Shown: positions 1 through 11,734 of the stretch, in pieces
Position numbering within the stretch: position 1 is the stretch's first letter
How the letters are laid out: each line of letters begins with the position of its first letter
From: Prionace glauca
Taxonomy: Eukaryota > Chordata > Chondrichthyes > Carcharhiniformes > Carcharhinidae
Direction: 5' to 3'
Length of the DNA stretch: 64,000 nt
Assembly: GCA_037974335.1 (NCBI GenBank)
Contig: CM075760.1
Coordinates: 46,148,138 to 46,212,137, forward strand
Notes under the pieces: model-generated
The model's database searches: none
The model's input: only the letters and a program-made list of their open reading frames with translations
Told to the model about the DNA's origin: nothing
Program-made: the position numbers and the translations under genes

Positions 1-437
1 GTAATGTTCTAATTCTCAGGTCCCAGTCTGACTCCGGGCCCAGCTGTCTCTGTCAGTGATACACTGGGGCCAGTCAGTCACATTGTAATGTTCTAATTCT
101 CAGGTCCCAGTCTAACTCCGGGCCCAGCTGTCTCTGTCAGTGATACACTGGGGCCAGTCATTCACATTGTAATGTTCTAATTCTCAGGTCCCAGTCTGAC
201 TCGAGGCCCAGCTGTCTCTGTCAGTGATACACTGGGGCCGGTCATTCACATTGTAATGTTCTAATTCTCAGGTCCCAGTCTGACTCCGGGCCCAGCTGTC
301 TCTGTCAGTGATACACTGGGGCCAGTCATTCACATTGTAATGTTCTAATTCTCAGGTCCCAGTCTGACTCCGGGCCCAACTGTCTCTGTTAGTGATACAC
401 TGGGGCCAGTCATTCAAATTATAATGTTCTAATTCTC
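1..437. repeat. 84-bp tandem repeat array
   Basis: Five full copies of an 84-bp unit start at 1, 85, 169, 253 and 337, and a partial sixth starts at 421. Each unit begins gtaatgttctaattctcag and carries a gggcccagctgtctctg core. Copies differ at only a few bases, so the array is young or homogenised. It runs into the left edge of the window, so its full length is unknown. No open frame or promoter is apparent in it. Confidence 0.95.
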
Positions 438-1210
438 CATGATTATTTTTTGGAAACCGTTATCCAATCAGTTGTGAATTAGAACCTGTGTCTAATGATG
501 CTTCATTTGACACCTGCCAGCCACTATTGGACAAATTACTCTTCCTAGAATTATCACACGCACAAAAAAAATATTTAAATGTTATACCATGCTTGTCTCT
601 CTTACTCGCGAGATCCCATACATTGCTTTACGTGACTCTCCCAGCCAGTTTATGTCATCATGGCGCTAGCATATCTGTCTATATTAGGTTAGGTTCTTCC
701 TCTGCTGTTAGAGCATAATTTTTAATCATTTATAGGGTGTGGGCAGCACTGACATCTGTTGCCCTTCTCTAATTGCCCCTGACAATGTGGTGATGACCTG
801 CTATCTTGAATCGCTGCAGTCCATGTTCACCTGGCAATATCATTGTTTATATCATACTGTCTGGCCATCCTTATGATGCACCCGATCCTGATTCATCGTA
901 TTACCGAGATTGTACAACCTATACACAGTAGAAAATATTTAGGATGGTTACCATGGAATTGGTGAAGGTAACGGTTAAACAGAAATATTGCTCCTTATCT
1001 GGAGAGTAGCAGATGTTTCAATCCTTTGCATCAATAGGAATCAGAAGTCTGACAATTCCAGGTGTAATCATCTCCTGTCGGCTATATATCCAGGGTCATT
1101 TTCACCATCATTTTCACAAATCAGCACACAATTGAGTCGTACATCAGGAAGTTTATTGAGACACTGAGAAGATCAATTTTCGTAATCTCCTCGTCATTCC
1201 AGATGTGATT
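438..1210. other. Unique sequence with one dispersed-repeat fragment
   Basis: No gene is recognised. About 735-830 matches, in the opposite orientation, a dispersed repeat also present near 34.1-34.4, 44.1-44.3 and 53.1-53.2 kb; the shared words concern the ctgcagtcc region. The rest is AT-rich sequence without visible structure. Confidence 0.5.
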
Positions 1211-1918
1211 TATCCATTTTCCAACAGATCTCTAAACACAGATAAGTTAACGCCAGGAACAAAATAGTGAGGCTGTAATCATGCTTAACGCATGAGGAAA
1301 CAACAGAATGGTTGTCAATAAATAGTTACATATTAAATGCTCTTCAGGTGAAATACATGAACTCTTTGGTGTTTTCATGCATTCATGGAAGGCAGAGATG
1401 GGCTGAAGGTTATGATTGGGAAAACTGAAGGGGAATTGCTAAAAGAGATCATTTCTCCAAAGGTGGGTATTAGAAAATAGAATATTTGAAATAAATAAGC
1501 ACGCAAATGTCTGTGATGTTTCTTGGACATAGAACCATCGAATTCCTACAGTTCAGAAACACAAATCTTGTCCACCGAGTCTGTGTCCCACTCAGCTTCT
1601 CCCCTCTGCCCTATCCCCGTTAGCCCCACACAGTTACCATGGCTAATCCACATATTCTAAGGGAAAATAACGGACAACTTTGCATGGTCAATTCAACTAA
1701 TATGATCTGTTGTAATATAAACAAGGGACGGGTTTTATGCAGTGATACGGAGACAGTCGAGTGGACAAGATATCGATAAAGCACCTGTACTAATATGAAT
1801 GCAGACTGGGCCCAGTTCAGTCATTATTGAGAGAGAGTATGCAGTATATTTCTAACCAGCGTGGTGTTTTCTGATATAATCAGAGATATGCCATACTCAG
1901 TTTTGACAAAGACACGGT
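1211..1918 (+). repeat. Segmental duplication, copy 1
   Basis: This stretch is repeated in the same orientation at about 8516-9231. Shared words run from ttttccaacagatctctaaa through the SINE-tail segment at about 1530-1690 to the start of the degenerate minisatellite. Divergence is modest, with small indels. Copy 1 lies about 4.7 kb from the GPR139-like gene on its 3' side, and copy 2 lies directly upstream of that gene. Confidence 0.85.
1525..1690 (-). mobile_element. SINE tail fragment (shark tRNA-headed SINE)
   Basis: This segment has the reverse complement of the SINE 3' body found at about 10650-10810: catagaaccat...ttcctacagttcag, then a ccaccgagtctgtg block and ccctatccccgttagcccc. 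Only the 3' half is present; the tRNA-like head is missing. It lies inside the 1.2-1.9 kb segmental duplication and recurs in the second copy at about 8845-9000, so the insertion predates the duplication. Confidence 0.75.
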
Positions 1919-2760
1919 CTATCCTAATATATGCAGAGACATTGTGCGCTGTAATTTAAACTGAGACTGTTTCCAGCGTATCAGCGCTATCAGAAAATAG
2001 GGACATGATCTGGTGTGACATAAACAGAGATGTGGCCCAGTGGAATAACAAGTGAGATAATACAGAGTAAAACAAAATTTGAGAAATGATAATGTGTAAA
2101 GTGAACAAAGGTATGATGTGGCGCATTAATTATGGAGACAGCGCAATAAAACTGTCCCCTCGTGTAATTTTGTCTGATTCTGGCCATTGTAAGATATAAA
2201 CTGAGACAAATCCGATGCAGTAATTCCAAACCAAACCTTTAGGTCGATGTAAACTTTGACGGGGCAATTGCAGAAATAAATAATTCATGTAACAGAATAA
2301 TTAGAGACAGGATATTATTCAATATAAACAGGGAGGCGGACTAGTGCAGCAGTGATTGAGAGGCTGTCCATGTTTCTTTATAAGTGGCAGGTTCCAACAA
2401 TGTAATAAGTGAGACAGAGCCTGGTGTAATGCAAACAGTAACATATCCTGGTGCATTATCAGGAGTGAGAGGGTCCAGTGAAGTAACAGCGGAGATATGG
2501 AGTTTCATGACATTAGGCGAGAATTAATTCCGTGCTGTCACAACTGCCAGAATAAATGGAGCAATGAGGCTTGGTGCAGTATTGTAACAACTGGGATTTT
2601 GCTGAATACAGAATCAACTGAGAATTATTGCCAGATAATCAGAAATATCATTTCGTGTCAGAGAAACTGGGTCACGTTTAGGATGGACAAAGACTGAGTC
2701 TACTACAGAAATAACTGAGATGATCATCTGTGTCATGTCGTACCAAAGAGCACAGTTTCA
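1690..2760 (+). repeat. Degenerate ~30-bp minisatellite (taatataaacagagac-like)
   Basis: Variants of a phrase close to taatataaacagagac, followed by ggtccagtg, recur every 28-37 bp, with many substitutions and slips. Examples lie near 1710, 2020, 2210, 2320 and 2420. The same family appears at about 9000-9230 and 45220-45540 (plus), and at 16900-17100 and 63590-63860 (minus). The small open frames in it are chance. Confidence 0.7.
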
Positions 2761-3110
2761 CTGCCATCTCCTGGACGACTTTTGCTATTGCAGGTGTTGT
2801 GAAATGCTGATTTCAGTTGCTGTTTCTTATTCTTTGGTGAGCTGTATATCCAGCTGGTAAGGCCAGCATATATTGGCAATCACTAATACATTGAATTTAC
2901 TGGTTTTCTAGACATCATAGAAGGCACGTAATCGCCAAACACGTGTGCGCCTGGAGTCACCTCTGGGCTAAACTGGGGAATGATGGAAGGTTTTCCTTTC
3001 GGCAGAATGTTAGAGAATCTGATATATTTCTTGTCATGTCCGCAATTACGGAAACGATCTGTAAATTCAAAACTGTAATTGCATTTTAGAACCTTTTGTA
3101 GTTGGATTTG
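2760..3110. other. No recognisable feature
   Basis: Moderately AT-rich sequence without coding potential, tRNA-like folds or a repeat that I can name. Confidence 0.4.
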
Positions 3111-4130
3111 AATATATATCTTGAGAAATTTGCCAACCCTCGGAATTACTTTCGCAGAGACGTTACCTCTGTGCTACTATCTTCCTTTCAACATTGATAA
3201 AGTACTTGCAGCAGAGAAGAAAGCCATTTTGAAGCGTCATGTATGTTTTGGTCCTCTAAAGGAGCAATTCATCCAAGAACACTCTGTACCCCACAGTCTA
3301 GCATTTTGTTCATTTTCAGACAATTATCCAATCCCATTTTGAACCCATTAATTGGCTCTGCCTGCACCACACTCTCAAACAGCACATTCCAGATCTGGAT
3401 CACTCACTGTCTGACAATGTTTTTCGTGATGTCTCCATGTTTCTTCCACCAATTTACTACAACCCGCGCCCTCTGTGTCAAGATCTTTCTGTCATTGACC
3501 AGTTTCTCTCTATCTACTCTATCAAGACCCCTCAGGATTTTGAATGTCTCATTAAAGTCACATCAGCAACTTTCAGTCAAGGAAATTAGTCCGAACCTCT
3601 CCAAAATATTTTCGCCACCGAAGTTTCTGATCTCTGGAATTATTCTCGTGTTTTTCTTCCCTGCTTCCAGCCTATTGACTTTACATCCTGCCTTACGTTC
3701 GGTGCCCAAAATTGGAACGATTTTTTCGGCTGACTATTTTCCATGTGTTAGCTACAAAAATAGCACAACTTCCTTGCTTCTGCATTCTTTTCCCCAATAG
3801 ACAAAAAAAACCTATTCCCTTTTTCTGTCTGAACCTATCTTGCATCATGAACGGTTTATACACATATTCACTCCAGTCCCTCGGCGTCTATATTCACTTT
3901 CATGGCCTTTTCATTATTTCCATTTTTCTCTTCAAATTCTGCTGAACAAAACTAATCATGGAACTTTTCTCTGCAATAGGATAAATATCCAAATTACTCA
4001 TCCATTCCACCAATTAGTTTCTTTTTGCGTTCAGAAGTTCTGAATGATTTACTGATGGTTGGCAATGTTTCCAAGTTTTGGATCGTTCACAGATTTTGAA
4101 AGTCTGGCCTCCACTTCAAGCTCTCGGGCA
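3110..4130 (-). mobile_element. Old CR1-like LINE 3' fragment
   Basis: On the plus strand this reads as the complement of a CR1 reverse-transcriptase C-terminal region: phrases such as tctatctactctatcaagac and ccctcaggattttgaatgtctc correspond to the conserved end of CR1 ORF2. The part at about 3110-3725 is repeated in the same orientation at 19365-19945, including a non-LINE lead-in (atatatcttgagaaatttgc). All frames are broken, so it is an old relic. Confidence 0.65.
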
Positions 4131-4980
4131 TTACTATGTCGTGAATTTTAATGTTCATATAACCTTTTCCCGGCAACATGACTGCAAGATTTGTTCTACT
4201 CCGAAAAACAGCTACGAATTGTTTCCTGGCACTCAGACAATTTCCTATCCATGTTGCTCCTATCCATTTTATTCTCTGATCTCCACAGTTACTCACAAGG
4301 CTGCGGTGCAGCACAGTATCACATGACTTTTGGACGCCTATTAAGAGAAATACACTCACAAACTATCTGTTACTCAGCATAAAACTCAAACAAGTTAATT
4401 AAACTGGATCTGACCTGAACAAATACATTCTGGCTGAATTTGTGAAGAAACATATAATTGGGATGATTTCTGCAGTGATGAAGAGAGTGAAGATATAAAT
4501 GCTAAATGTGCTAACGGCACAAAGATAGATCGGAAATTTGGCCGTTGGCGAGGGCAGTGGGCATATCTCGAATATTGTGCACAGTTCTTGTCTCCTTATC
4601 TTAAAAAAAAGTTAATGTGTTAAAATAATAGTTCAGAGGAGTTTCACTAAACCATTGCCAGCTATGTTTGGGTTATCTTATGAGAAAAGGATAATGATGT
4701 CAGGTTTGTAGCCAGAGAGTTCAAAAGAGTAAGAGGCAAATTGACTGAAACCTTCAAAACTCTAAATGGTGCTAACAGTGTGGATGTTGAACGGAAGTTG
4801 ACTCTTGTCCAGTGTGTGGCTGTATTTGGTGTGTCTCTGAGTGCAGATATTTTGGGTCTGGTTTCTGCGCCTGTTTCCAATGCTGTACTGTCCACGGGAG
4901 GGCGCTCTCTGATCACTTATCCAACATCATACTCTCCTTTTGCAGAAAATGACGATTTGCTGATACGAAAATGAGCAGCG
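4130..4980. other. Intergenic, with plus-strand LINE traces
   Basis: Near 4560-4610 and 4740-4810 there are plus-strand words typical of a CR1-type 3' coding end (aatattgtgcacagttcttg; aaaccttcaaaactctaaat). They are too decayed for boundaries to be set. Nothing else is recognised. Confidence 0.4.
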
Positions 4981-6600
4981 AAAATAAATCTTATCAAATC
5001 AAATTGCATTTTTCCGTTCTTTTGATTCAACCTTTAACTTCAATACATTTATTTAACACCAACATCTTTATTCTGAATGAATATCTCTGAAAGAGACAAC
5101 ATTGAAATGCAAGCATGACTGACCAACAAGAGAACTCGAGTCACTGGAGCTATCGCTCCTGTTTTCAATCAGGAAGCAATTCCAGGTCCTCTTCGTTCAT
5201 CTGCTGCACGCAATCAACAAATTGTCATTCCCTGACCCGAATTAAACCCAGGCCGCGATGGTGGGAGGGCTGATTCCAAACAGATGGACCATTAGGGAAG
5301 ATAGCGATGGAACATTTAGCCCGCCTTTCCACTTCATAATTTAAAAAAAATATATACACAAGGAATATTTGTTGGAGAAAAGTCATGTCCAGAAAGAACA
5401 TGAATGACTCCTTCAGCCAATGAAACACTAATTGTTGTTATCTGGAACAAGAAATCGACAGTGAGGTGAAATAGTCTCACAGGTTTTTCATGTGATTTTT
5501 TTAATTTCCAAAACTGTCCAATCTGGTCATTGCTGATACTGTGAAACTTACGAGGTAAACACACAACAGATTTTCGTCACTTCAAACTATCTGCTTTCCA
5601 CCTCAGCATTTTGCAGATTTAAAAGCACCGTTCTTTAAAAGTTTTAGACTATCCATATTGTACTGATTATTACCGACTTGCTGTGTATTTTATATATTGA
5701 TAAAACCTGTACTTGTAATATAAACAGCAATAGACATTCTCTGCTGGTGTGGCAGCTTTCTGCGCACATACAATTCTAAACACGTCCATGCTTTCGCTGT
5801 TCTGAATTATAGCGATTATTGCGTTTGCAAATTTGGAAAATATTTTCAAATCACCTGACTCATTTCAAATTGTTTTTATTAAATGTTAATGCAGTACATA
5901 ATCTCACAGCCATAGGACTTTTACAAACCGTTATGTCTTTAATGAAATTATACAACTGCAGTTATAGAGAAATGGACAAAAATTGGGGCAAGTGCTATTT
6001 TCTGAATCTTTGTTAAACACCTTACAGATATCCATATAGATGACATCAACGGCTCGTTTCAATGCTGGGTCTGGTTCGTCCTGCTCAGCCTCCTAAGTGA
6101 GTGAGTTTCTGCAGACGGAAGCTCGCCTCTTCCACCACCAGCATTGTAGCCCGAGTTCCCTTTACTGGGAGACAATGTGGTCGAGAGGCTAAACCCGCTG
6201 TGTCTGTTTCAGGCCCTGAGTTTCTCATTGGCGGAGATGGAGAGCAGGAGCTGGAGTGCCTGGAATTCTTTCTGAAGTTCGTGGTGTGCTGGGAATTGAT
6301 TTTTTTTCTTGCAATGGTTGGGGTTTTATGGCTTGTAGATGATTGAAGCATTCCCATGGGAGGGTATCTCCCAAACAGAATTGATAGGAAACAGGCCCTG
6401 ATAGGAACGTCCCTCATAACCACGCGGATCCATTGCCATGATTCTTTACTAATAACCTATCAACTGCCTTTAAGTGCCCCTCCCGGTTGATGGGAATGGC
6501 ACTGAGAGTCAACTTCCACCCTTGGAAGATCAGACTTAACTTTGGGCAAAGTGATCTTCCCATGAGAAATTCTGCTTGGGGGCTTCCTGTTGTTGAAGAA
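4980..6600. other. Intergenic; nothing recognised beyond a LINE shred
   Basis: There is no convincing gene. At about 6022-6053 a short CR1 motif in minus orientation (atatagatgacatcaacgg, equivalent to the VVYMDFSKAF region) ends abruptly. The short open frames at 6085-6423 have no family features. Confidence 0.4.
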
Positions 6601-6608
6601 GAAATCTG

Positions 6609-8182
6609 TTATTCAGTAAGTAATTTCACAATTGCATTAAACGGAAATCTGATCACATTCTTCAGGTCCTCTCTGAATTGTGTCTGGGTCACTGCATAAA
6701 TGTATGTATTGGTGCAGCAACTCAGGAGTTGGAGCATAAATCCCAATTCCAGCACAAATGCAGGGATATAAAAATGAATTAAGTTTAAATTATATAATCG
6801 TTCACAAAAGGAGTGGATAAGTAAGATTGACCATAGCAGGATAAAATTTCCTGATAGAGCAAACAGTAAGATAATGGATTTTCTTCTCTTCACTGTCTCT
6901 GGGTCCTTTGAAGTATCCATACGCTTGTGGCTCTGAAGTCTCCTGCGGAATTTGGTGGACCCCAGAATGTGTTTAATGGTGAAAACATTCAGCAACAGAA
7001 TCAACAAAAAAGGAATGAACGGAGTTAAAATATAATGCAGATTTTCAACCACTCCCCATGCTGCAGAATAGTGGGCATCATTGCCAACATAACAAAAATG
7101 GGGAATATTCTGTAACGCATATCTATCACCATACATGAAATACCAGAAAATGTTCTTTACACTGAATAGCACACTCACAGTTCCGAGAACCACTGTTGCA
7201 GTTTTCTCATTGCAGTATTTTATTTTCAGCTTCTGACAAGTAATAGCCACAAATCGATCAAAGGTGAATGTGACAGTGAACCAGACAGAGCAATCAGTGA
7301 CTGCATAAAGAAAGACAGCATGGATATTACATATTTTAAATTGGTAAATGATTAAAAATGGAAACTTCATGGGAATTTGCCTCAAAATGAGATCGATGAT
7401 AATGACCAGTAGATCCGCCGCTGACATGGAAATGAGGTAACGTATCACACTTTTAGAAAGACCACACTTCCCTCGCGACAGGATAAGAATCGTCAATACA
7501 TTCACTGTAAGGAAGATAAATACAATTCACTCGTATTTTAGACTGAGCACAAGAGAAGCAATCTCTCAGGATCCTTGGTAACAGCTGAAACATTTTTATT
7601 AAATCCACCTCAGAATAGACTGAGTTCACCTATTCTGCTCGAGACAAAGTTCACAGCAGAAAAGCCCCGCAATGATGTAGCAAGAAGCCACATTCACCAA
7701 TTAATAAAATCTCGAATTTGCTGCCTTCTTCAGATTTGTATATGGGGGACACAATGGTGCCAGTAGGTTTGGAGCAAATATTCCTGGTCTGGATGACTCT
7801 GCTTTGATTGTGCTGAAGGCTGTGCAGTTGAAGATGTTAAATCAGCTGATTTGGAATTGGCTGTGAAACATAACACTGGAAATCATGTTACATAACGGCA
7901 ACCGTAAAGTGGAAAGATTGAAAGTGAATGTCAGGTAGTGTGAGGATAGCTGTGTGGCAAGGAGAAATGTTTCCAGGGCATACAGCAACAAACCATGAAG
8001 GTTACACAGAATGATATCAATAACTGGGTAACATGGACAAGGACAATGAACACAGAGAAATATGACTTACCAGTGACACCAACTACGGCAAGGACAGGGT
8101 AGTAAATCCTTTGGATATCGTAAAATACCCAAAGAATACGAAGCTCAAGTGGTATAATCCAGAACATGGCTCTGAAATTCAA
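6609..8182 (-). CDS. GPR139-like: GPR139-like class A GPCR, two exons
   Basis: This gene encodes a rhodopsin-class seven-transmembrane receptor of about 335 residues, of the GPR139-like type that is expanded in sharks. Exon 1 is 8182 down to 8071 (donor GTAAGT); exon 2 is 7504 down to 6609 (acceptor TTCCTTACAG). The splice falls inside a valine codon and joins YYPVLAVVGVT to VNVLTILILSRGKCGLSK, the family's TM1 end and first intracellular loop. Visible landmarks are DRF near residue 120 (the DRY equivalent), the TM3 cysteine in YQFKIC, an ECL2 cysteine in HFCYVG, an RRRLQSHKR third loop, and NTYIYA near residue 303 (the NPxxY equivalent). There is no stop or frameshift. The ligand cannot be told from the sequence; mammalian GPR139 responds to aromatic amino acids, but this paralogue may differ. 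I chose the ATG at 8182 because it is the first in frame; a shorter start at MFWII is possible. Confidence 0.9.
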
Positions 8183-8189
8183 CGATCGC

Positions 8190-8515
8190 TGACTGTACTA
8201 GAGAACACTCCCAGTTAAACAATATTGCACACAGTGTGAAATTTCCTATTTATAAATCTTCTAATGTCCCCATTGGAACAATTAAACCGTGTGCTGAGGA
8301 ACATTAATCACAGTCTCTGAACAAACAAGATGACTTCATCTTTTCTTACAAATTATATGGTTATTGTCCTTTTTATGCATGTTAAAAAATTCGAATGAAG
8401 GCAAACATTTTGGTTCATGCACCTTGGCAAAAGAAAGGAACATTGATTAACAATGTGTTGCTGAACTGAAGAGAGTTGAAACCGTTGTGAGTATTGCTGT
8501 CACACATTGTCAGTC
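8190..8515. other. Upstream flank of the GPR139-like gene
   Basis: No TATA box or clear promoter element was recognised in this short AT-rich stretch. It ends where the segmental duplication begins. Confidence 0.4.
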
Positions 8516-9231
8516 TATCCGTTTTCCAACAGATCTCTAAAGACAGATAAATCAACACCGGGAACAAAATAGTGAGGCTGAAATCATTTTGTTTGCAAGA
8601 ACACACAACTGAATGGTTGTCAATAAAAGCTTACATATTAAATGTTCTTCAGTTGAAACACATGAACTGTTTGGTGTTTCCATGCACTCAGGGAAGGCAG
8701 AGATGGGGTGAAGGTTATGACTGGGAAAACTGAAGGGAATTGCTTTAAAAAATCATTTCACCAAAGGGGGTTATTAGAAAATAGATTATTTAAAATAAAT
8801 AAGCACGCAAATGTCTATGATATTTCTTAGACATAGAACCATAGAATTCCTACAGTTCAGAAGAAAGGTTATCTGGCCCATCGAGTCTGTATCCCACCCA
8901 GGTCGTCCCCTCTGCCCTATCCCCATTAGCCCCACACATTTACCATGGCTAATCCACATACTCTAAGGGAAAGTAACGGGCAATTTTTGCATGGTGAATC
9001 CAACTAATATGATCTGTTATAATATAAATGAGGGACGGGTTTTGTGCAGTAACACAGAGACAGAGCCGAATGCACCAGATATCGATACAGCACCTGTACT
9101 AATATGAATACAGACTGGGTCCAGTTCAGTCATTTCTGAGAGAGTGTATACAGTATATTACTAACCAGCGTGGTGTTTTCTCATCTAAATAGAAACATGA
9201 CATACTCAGTTTTGACAAAAACAAGGTCTTT
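8516..9231 (+). repeat. Segmental duplication, copy 2
   Basis: Direct-orientation partner of 1211-1918. It carries the same SINE-tail piece at about 8845-9000 and the same minisatellite start. Its end overlaps the outer edge of the large inverted repeat (from about 9043), so this sequence is present three times in the window counting the minus-strand copy at about 16920-17105. Confidence 0.85.
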
Positions 9232-9345
9232 GTGAAGGATAAAATGTGAAGGATAAATTTGCAATTGGTGAATAAAAAGTCCGAAATGCAATAAAAATCA
9301 GGTGATTCATGGATAAATCAACATTTTAAAATATTTGTGTCAGCT

Positions 9346-9417
9346 TTCCTGGTGGTCTAGTGGTTAGGATTCGGCGCTCTCAGTACTGTCGCCTGGGTTC
9401 GACTCCCGGTCAGGGAA
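9346..9417 (+). tRNA. tRNA-Glu(CTC)-like sequence, probably decayed
   Basis: The A-box region (tggtctagtggttagg), the CTC anticodon in its loop, the B box (ggttcgactcc) and the acceptor TTCCTGG/TCAGGGA are recognisable. The anticodon stem is damaged: CGGCG faces TACTG, leaving one mismatch and two G-T pairs. It is probably a pseudogene or weak gene. The mirrored partner at 16729-16800 has decayed differently. Confidence 0.65.
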
Positions 9418-9904
9418 TGTAGATTTTATTACAATAATTCTGCGTTACTTCTCTGTCTGCACCTGTCAGAATCAATATTAGGGAGATTTATTTGTTTGTG
9501 TCGGAATTGGAAAAGTCACATGTAAAGAATCAAAAAGAAATTAAGAGAGCGATAGGCGAGAAAGGGCTGATGGTACGAAATGCTGATGCGGTTAAAATCT
9601 AGCTGTTAATGGGGGAAGATTTATTGTTTCTACTGACACAAATATCTGCAGATCTCGGTCCAAATCTCTGCTTCCATGACAAGAAAACTTTTAATTGAAT
9701 GAAATAGTAAACTCTCCCACCCCCTGTGAAATGGAGGCAGTTTTCACTCAGAAACCAATAACTGAGTTTAACAATGTGGGAAGGAGAAAGACTCAGTTTG
9801 AGCGGTGACATTGCGGGAGGAATGGAGAGCTGGAGTTCACCCAGAAAAGCAGCAAAGTTTCAAATCAATGGCGTCCAACATTGGATGGTCCATTAACGCT
9901 GATA

Positions 9905-10440
9905 ATTTAATAAGAGAACATAATAAGAACATAAGAAATAGGAGCAGGAGTAGGCCATCTAGCCCTTCGAGCCTGCCCCGCCATTCAATAAGATCATGGC
10001 TGATCTGTCGTGACTCAGCTCCACCTTCCCGCCCTCTCCCCATAACCCTTAATCCCCTCTCTTATCAAAAACCCATCAACCCGCTTCTTAAAAATATTTA
10101 GCGAGGCAGCCTCCACCACTTCAACGGGCAGAGAATTCCAGAGATTCACCACCCTTTGAGTGAAGAAGTTCCTCCTCAACTCTGTTCTAAACCGCCCCCC
10201 CTTTATCTTGAGGCTGTGCCCCCTAGTCCTACTGTCTTTTCTGAGCGGGAAGAGTCTCTCCACCTCTATCCTGTCCATCCCATTCATCATCTTATACGTC
10301 TCAATGAGATCTCCCCTCATTCTTCTAAACTCTAACGAGTACAAGCCTAGTTTATTCAGCCTCTCCTCATAGCTCAATCCCCTCAACTCCGGTATCAGCC
10401 TAGTAAACCTACTCTGCACTCCAGCAGAAATACCACAGGA
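9905..10440 (-). mobile_element. CR1-like LINE, 5'-truncated 3' end
   Basis: In minus orientation this encodes the end of CR1 ORF2 (LGLYSLEFRRMRGDLIETYK; FFTQRVVNLWNSLPVEV), followed by a tail rich in gttcttatgttctt. It sits in the left arm of the inverted repeat. The right arm has an uninterrupted site here (about 16200-16225), so the insertion happened after the arms formed. It belongs to the same subfamily as the copies at 20088-20580, 51885-52430 and 58022-59135. Confidence 0.9.
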
Positions 10441-10509
10441 TGGTTTATCACAGATTGATGCTAATACTTTGAATGGAGTGAACTGCAGTAACATTGAATA
10501 CAGTGGAAA

Positions 10510-10815
10510 GGACAGCGCGGTAGCACAGTGATTAGCACTGATGTCTCACAGCGCCAGGGACTCAGGTCCTCGAGTCACCGCCTGTGCAGAGTTTGCACGT
10601 TCTCCCCGTGCCTCCGTGGGTTTCCTCCGGGTGTTCCGGTGTCTGATTCAAAGAAGTGTGTTTTAGTTTGATTGGCCATGCTAAATTGATCCTAGTGTCA
10701 CAGGGATTAGGAGGGTAAATATGTGAGTTTACGGGGAATAGGGCGTGGGTGGGATTGTTGTGGATGCGGATTCGATGGGCTGAATGGCCTCCTTCTGGAG
10801 GAATCGAAAGAGGTA
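10510..10815 (+). mobile_element. tRNA-headed shark SINE, near full length
   Basis: It starts with a tRNA-like head (ggtagcacagtgattagcac ... ctcaggtcctcgagtcaccg), runs through the conserved body (gtttgcacgttctccccgtg; tttcctccgggtgttccgg) and ends in atgggctgaatggcctcctt. It is of the HE1-like tRNA-derived class common in elasmobranchs; the exact family name is not certain. The mirrored copy is at 15840-16135, so this insertion predates the inverted duplication. Confidence 0.85.
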
Positions 10816-11199
10816 ATGCAAATATACATTGTTTTGGATGAAACAGCAGGTCAACTAAATGTATTTTCACTGCCATGTAAAAGCGGACCTGACATCTGCA
10901 CTGAAATGTGATGAGGTTGGAAAAACTCAGGACGTTACATGGCATGTGTGCATCAGGAAACAAAGATAAACCTTCACCTCCATCACCTTTCATTAACATT
11001 GGGAATGTTTAGAAATAGAGGAAGTTTTTAAAAAAGCGAAATCCAACAAGGTGGAAATAGAACAACATCTGGCAGGGTGGAAATTGCGGTGGGTATTTAG
11101 TCTGTTGCAGCTTGTTTGAAAACAGTGATGTTTGAAAACAGTGCGAGACAAAATGCAGGACTGTTTAGCAGAGAGCACAGAAAACCAGCAACGGAATCC

Positions 11200-11272
11200 T
11201 GCCGAAACCCGGGATTGAACCAGGGACCTTTAGATCTTCAGTCTAACGATCTCCCAACTGAGCTATTTCGGC
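11200..11272 (-). tRNA. tRNA-Phe(GAA)
   Basis: A 73-nt cloverleaf with acceptor GCCGAAA/TTTCGGC, anticodon stem TTAGA/TCTAA around loop CTGAAGA, and T arm CCTGG-TTCAATC-CCGGG. There is no intron. A T4 run lies about 16 nt downstream on the minus strand. One D-stem mismatch (GCTC facing GATC) is present that the mirrored copy at 15375-15447 lacks, so this copy may be less active. Confidence 0.85.
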
Positions 11273-11734
11273 CGGCTGGCTGGCAGACTGGAAGCTTCCG
11301 TCTCCCAGATATCTAAGAGAAAAATGATTTCTGCCTATTCGTTAATGCATCATTTTCAGGTGTTCATTTGATTTGCTTTAAACGTCATGAATACTTTTTT
11401 TTCCCAAAACTTTAATGCAGTGGGAAACATCATTATTCATTTTGACAGGAGGAAACAGCAGAGACAATGTAATATCAATTACTGTGGGCAAATGATGGGC
11501 TTCTGGAGCCAGTCTAGTTGTTTCTCCAGATCTGCTTGCCCTGAGGTCATCACCCTGTTTCTGTAGTACCGTGGTTATCACAAGACCCAGATTAATTCTG
11601 TAAGTATCTGGGTAGAAATGGGAATGATGGGATGTGTACACGATCCGATTTCAGTTTCAGTTAGAAAAATCAAGCCCATCACCTTAATTCTTGGGCAGGC
11701 AATACAGTCTCACTGTTTGTAATCCTGTTATTTA

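Noticed and set aside
1-437. Possible CRISPR-like array
   Set aside because: The whole 84-bp unit repeats with no unique spacers, and the organism is a vertebrate.
6085-6423. 112-codon minus-strand open frame next to the receptor gene
   Set aside because: It has no domain, no splice-site context, and an overlapping open frame on the other strand.
10510-10590. tRNA gene call at the SINE head (and at similar heads elsewhere)
   Set aside because: The head is followed by a conserved SINE body and lacks a proper cloverleaf, so it is part of the mobile element.
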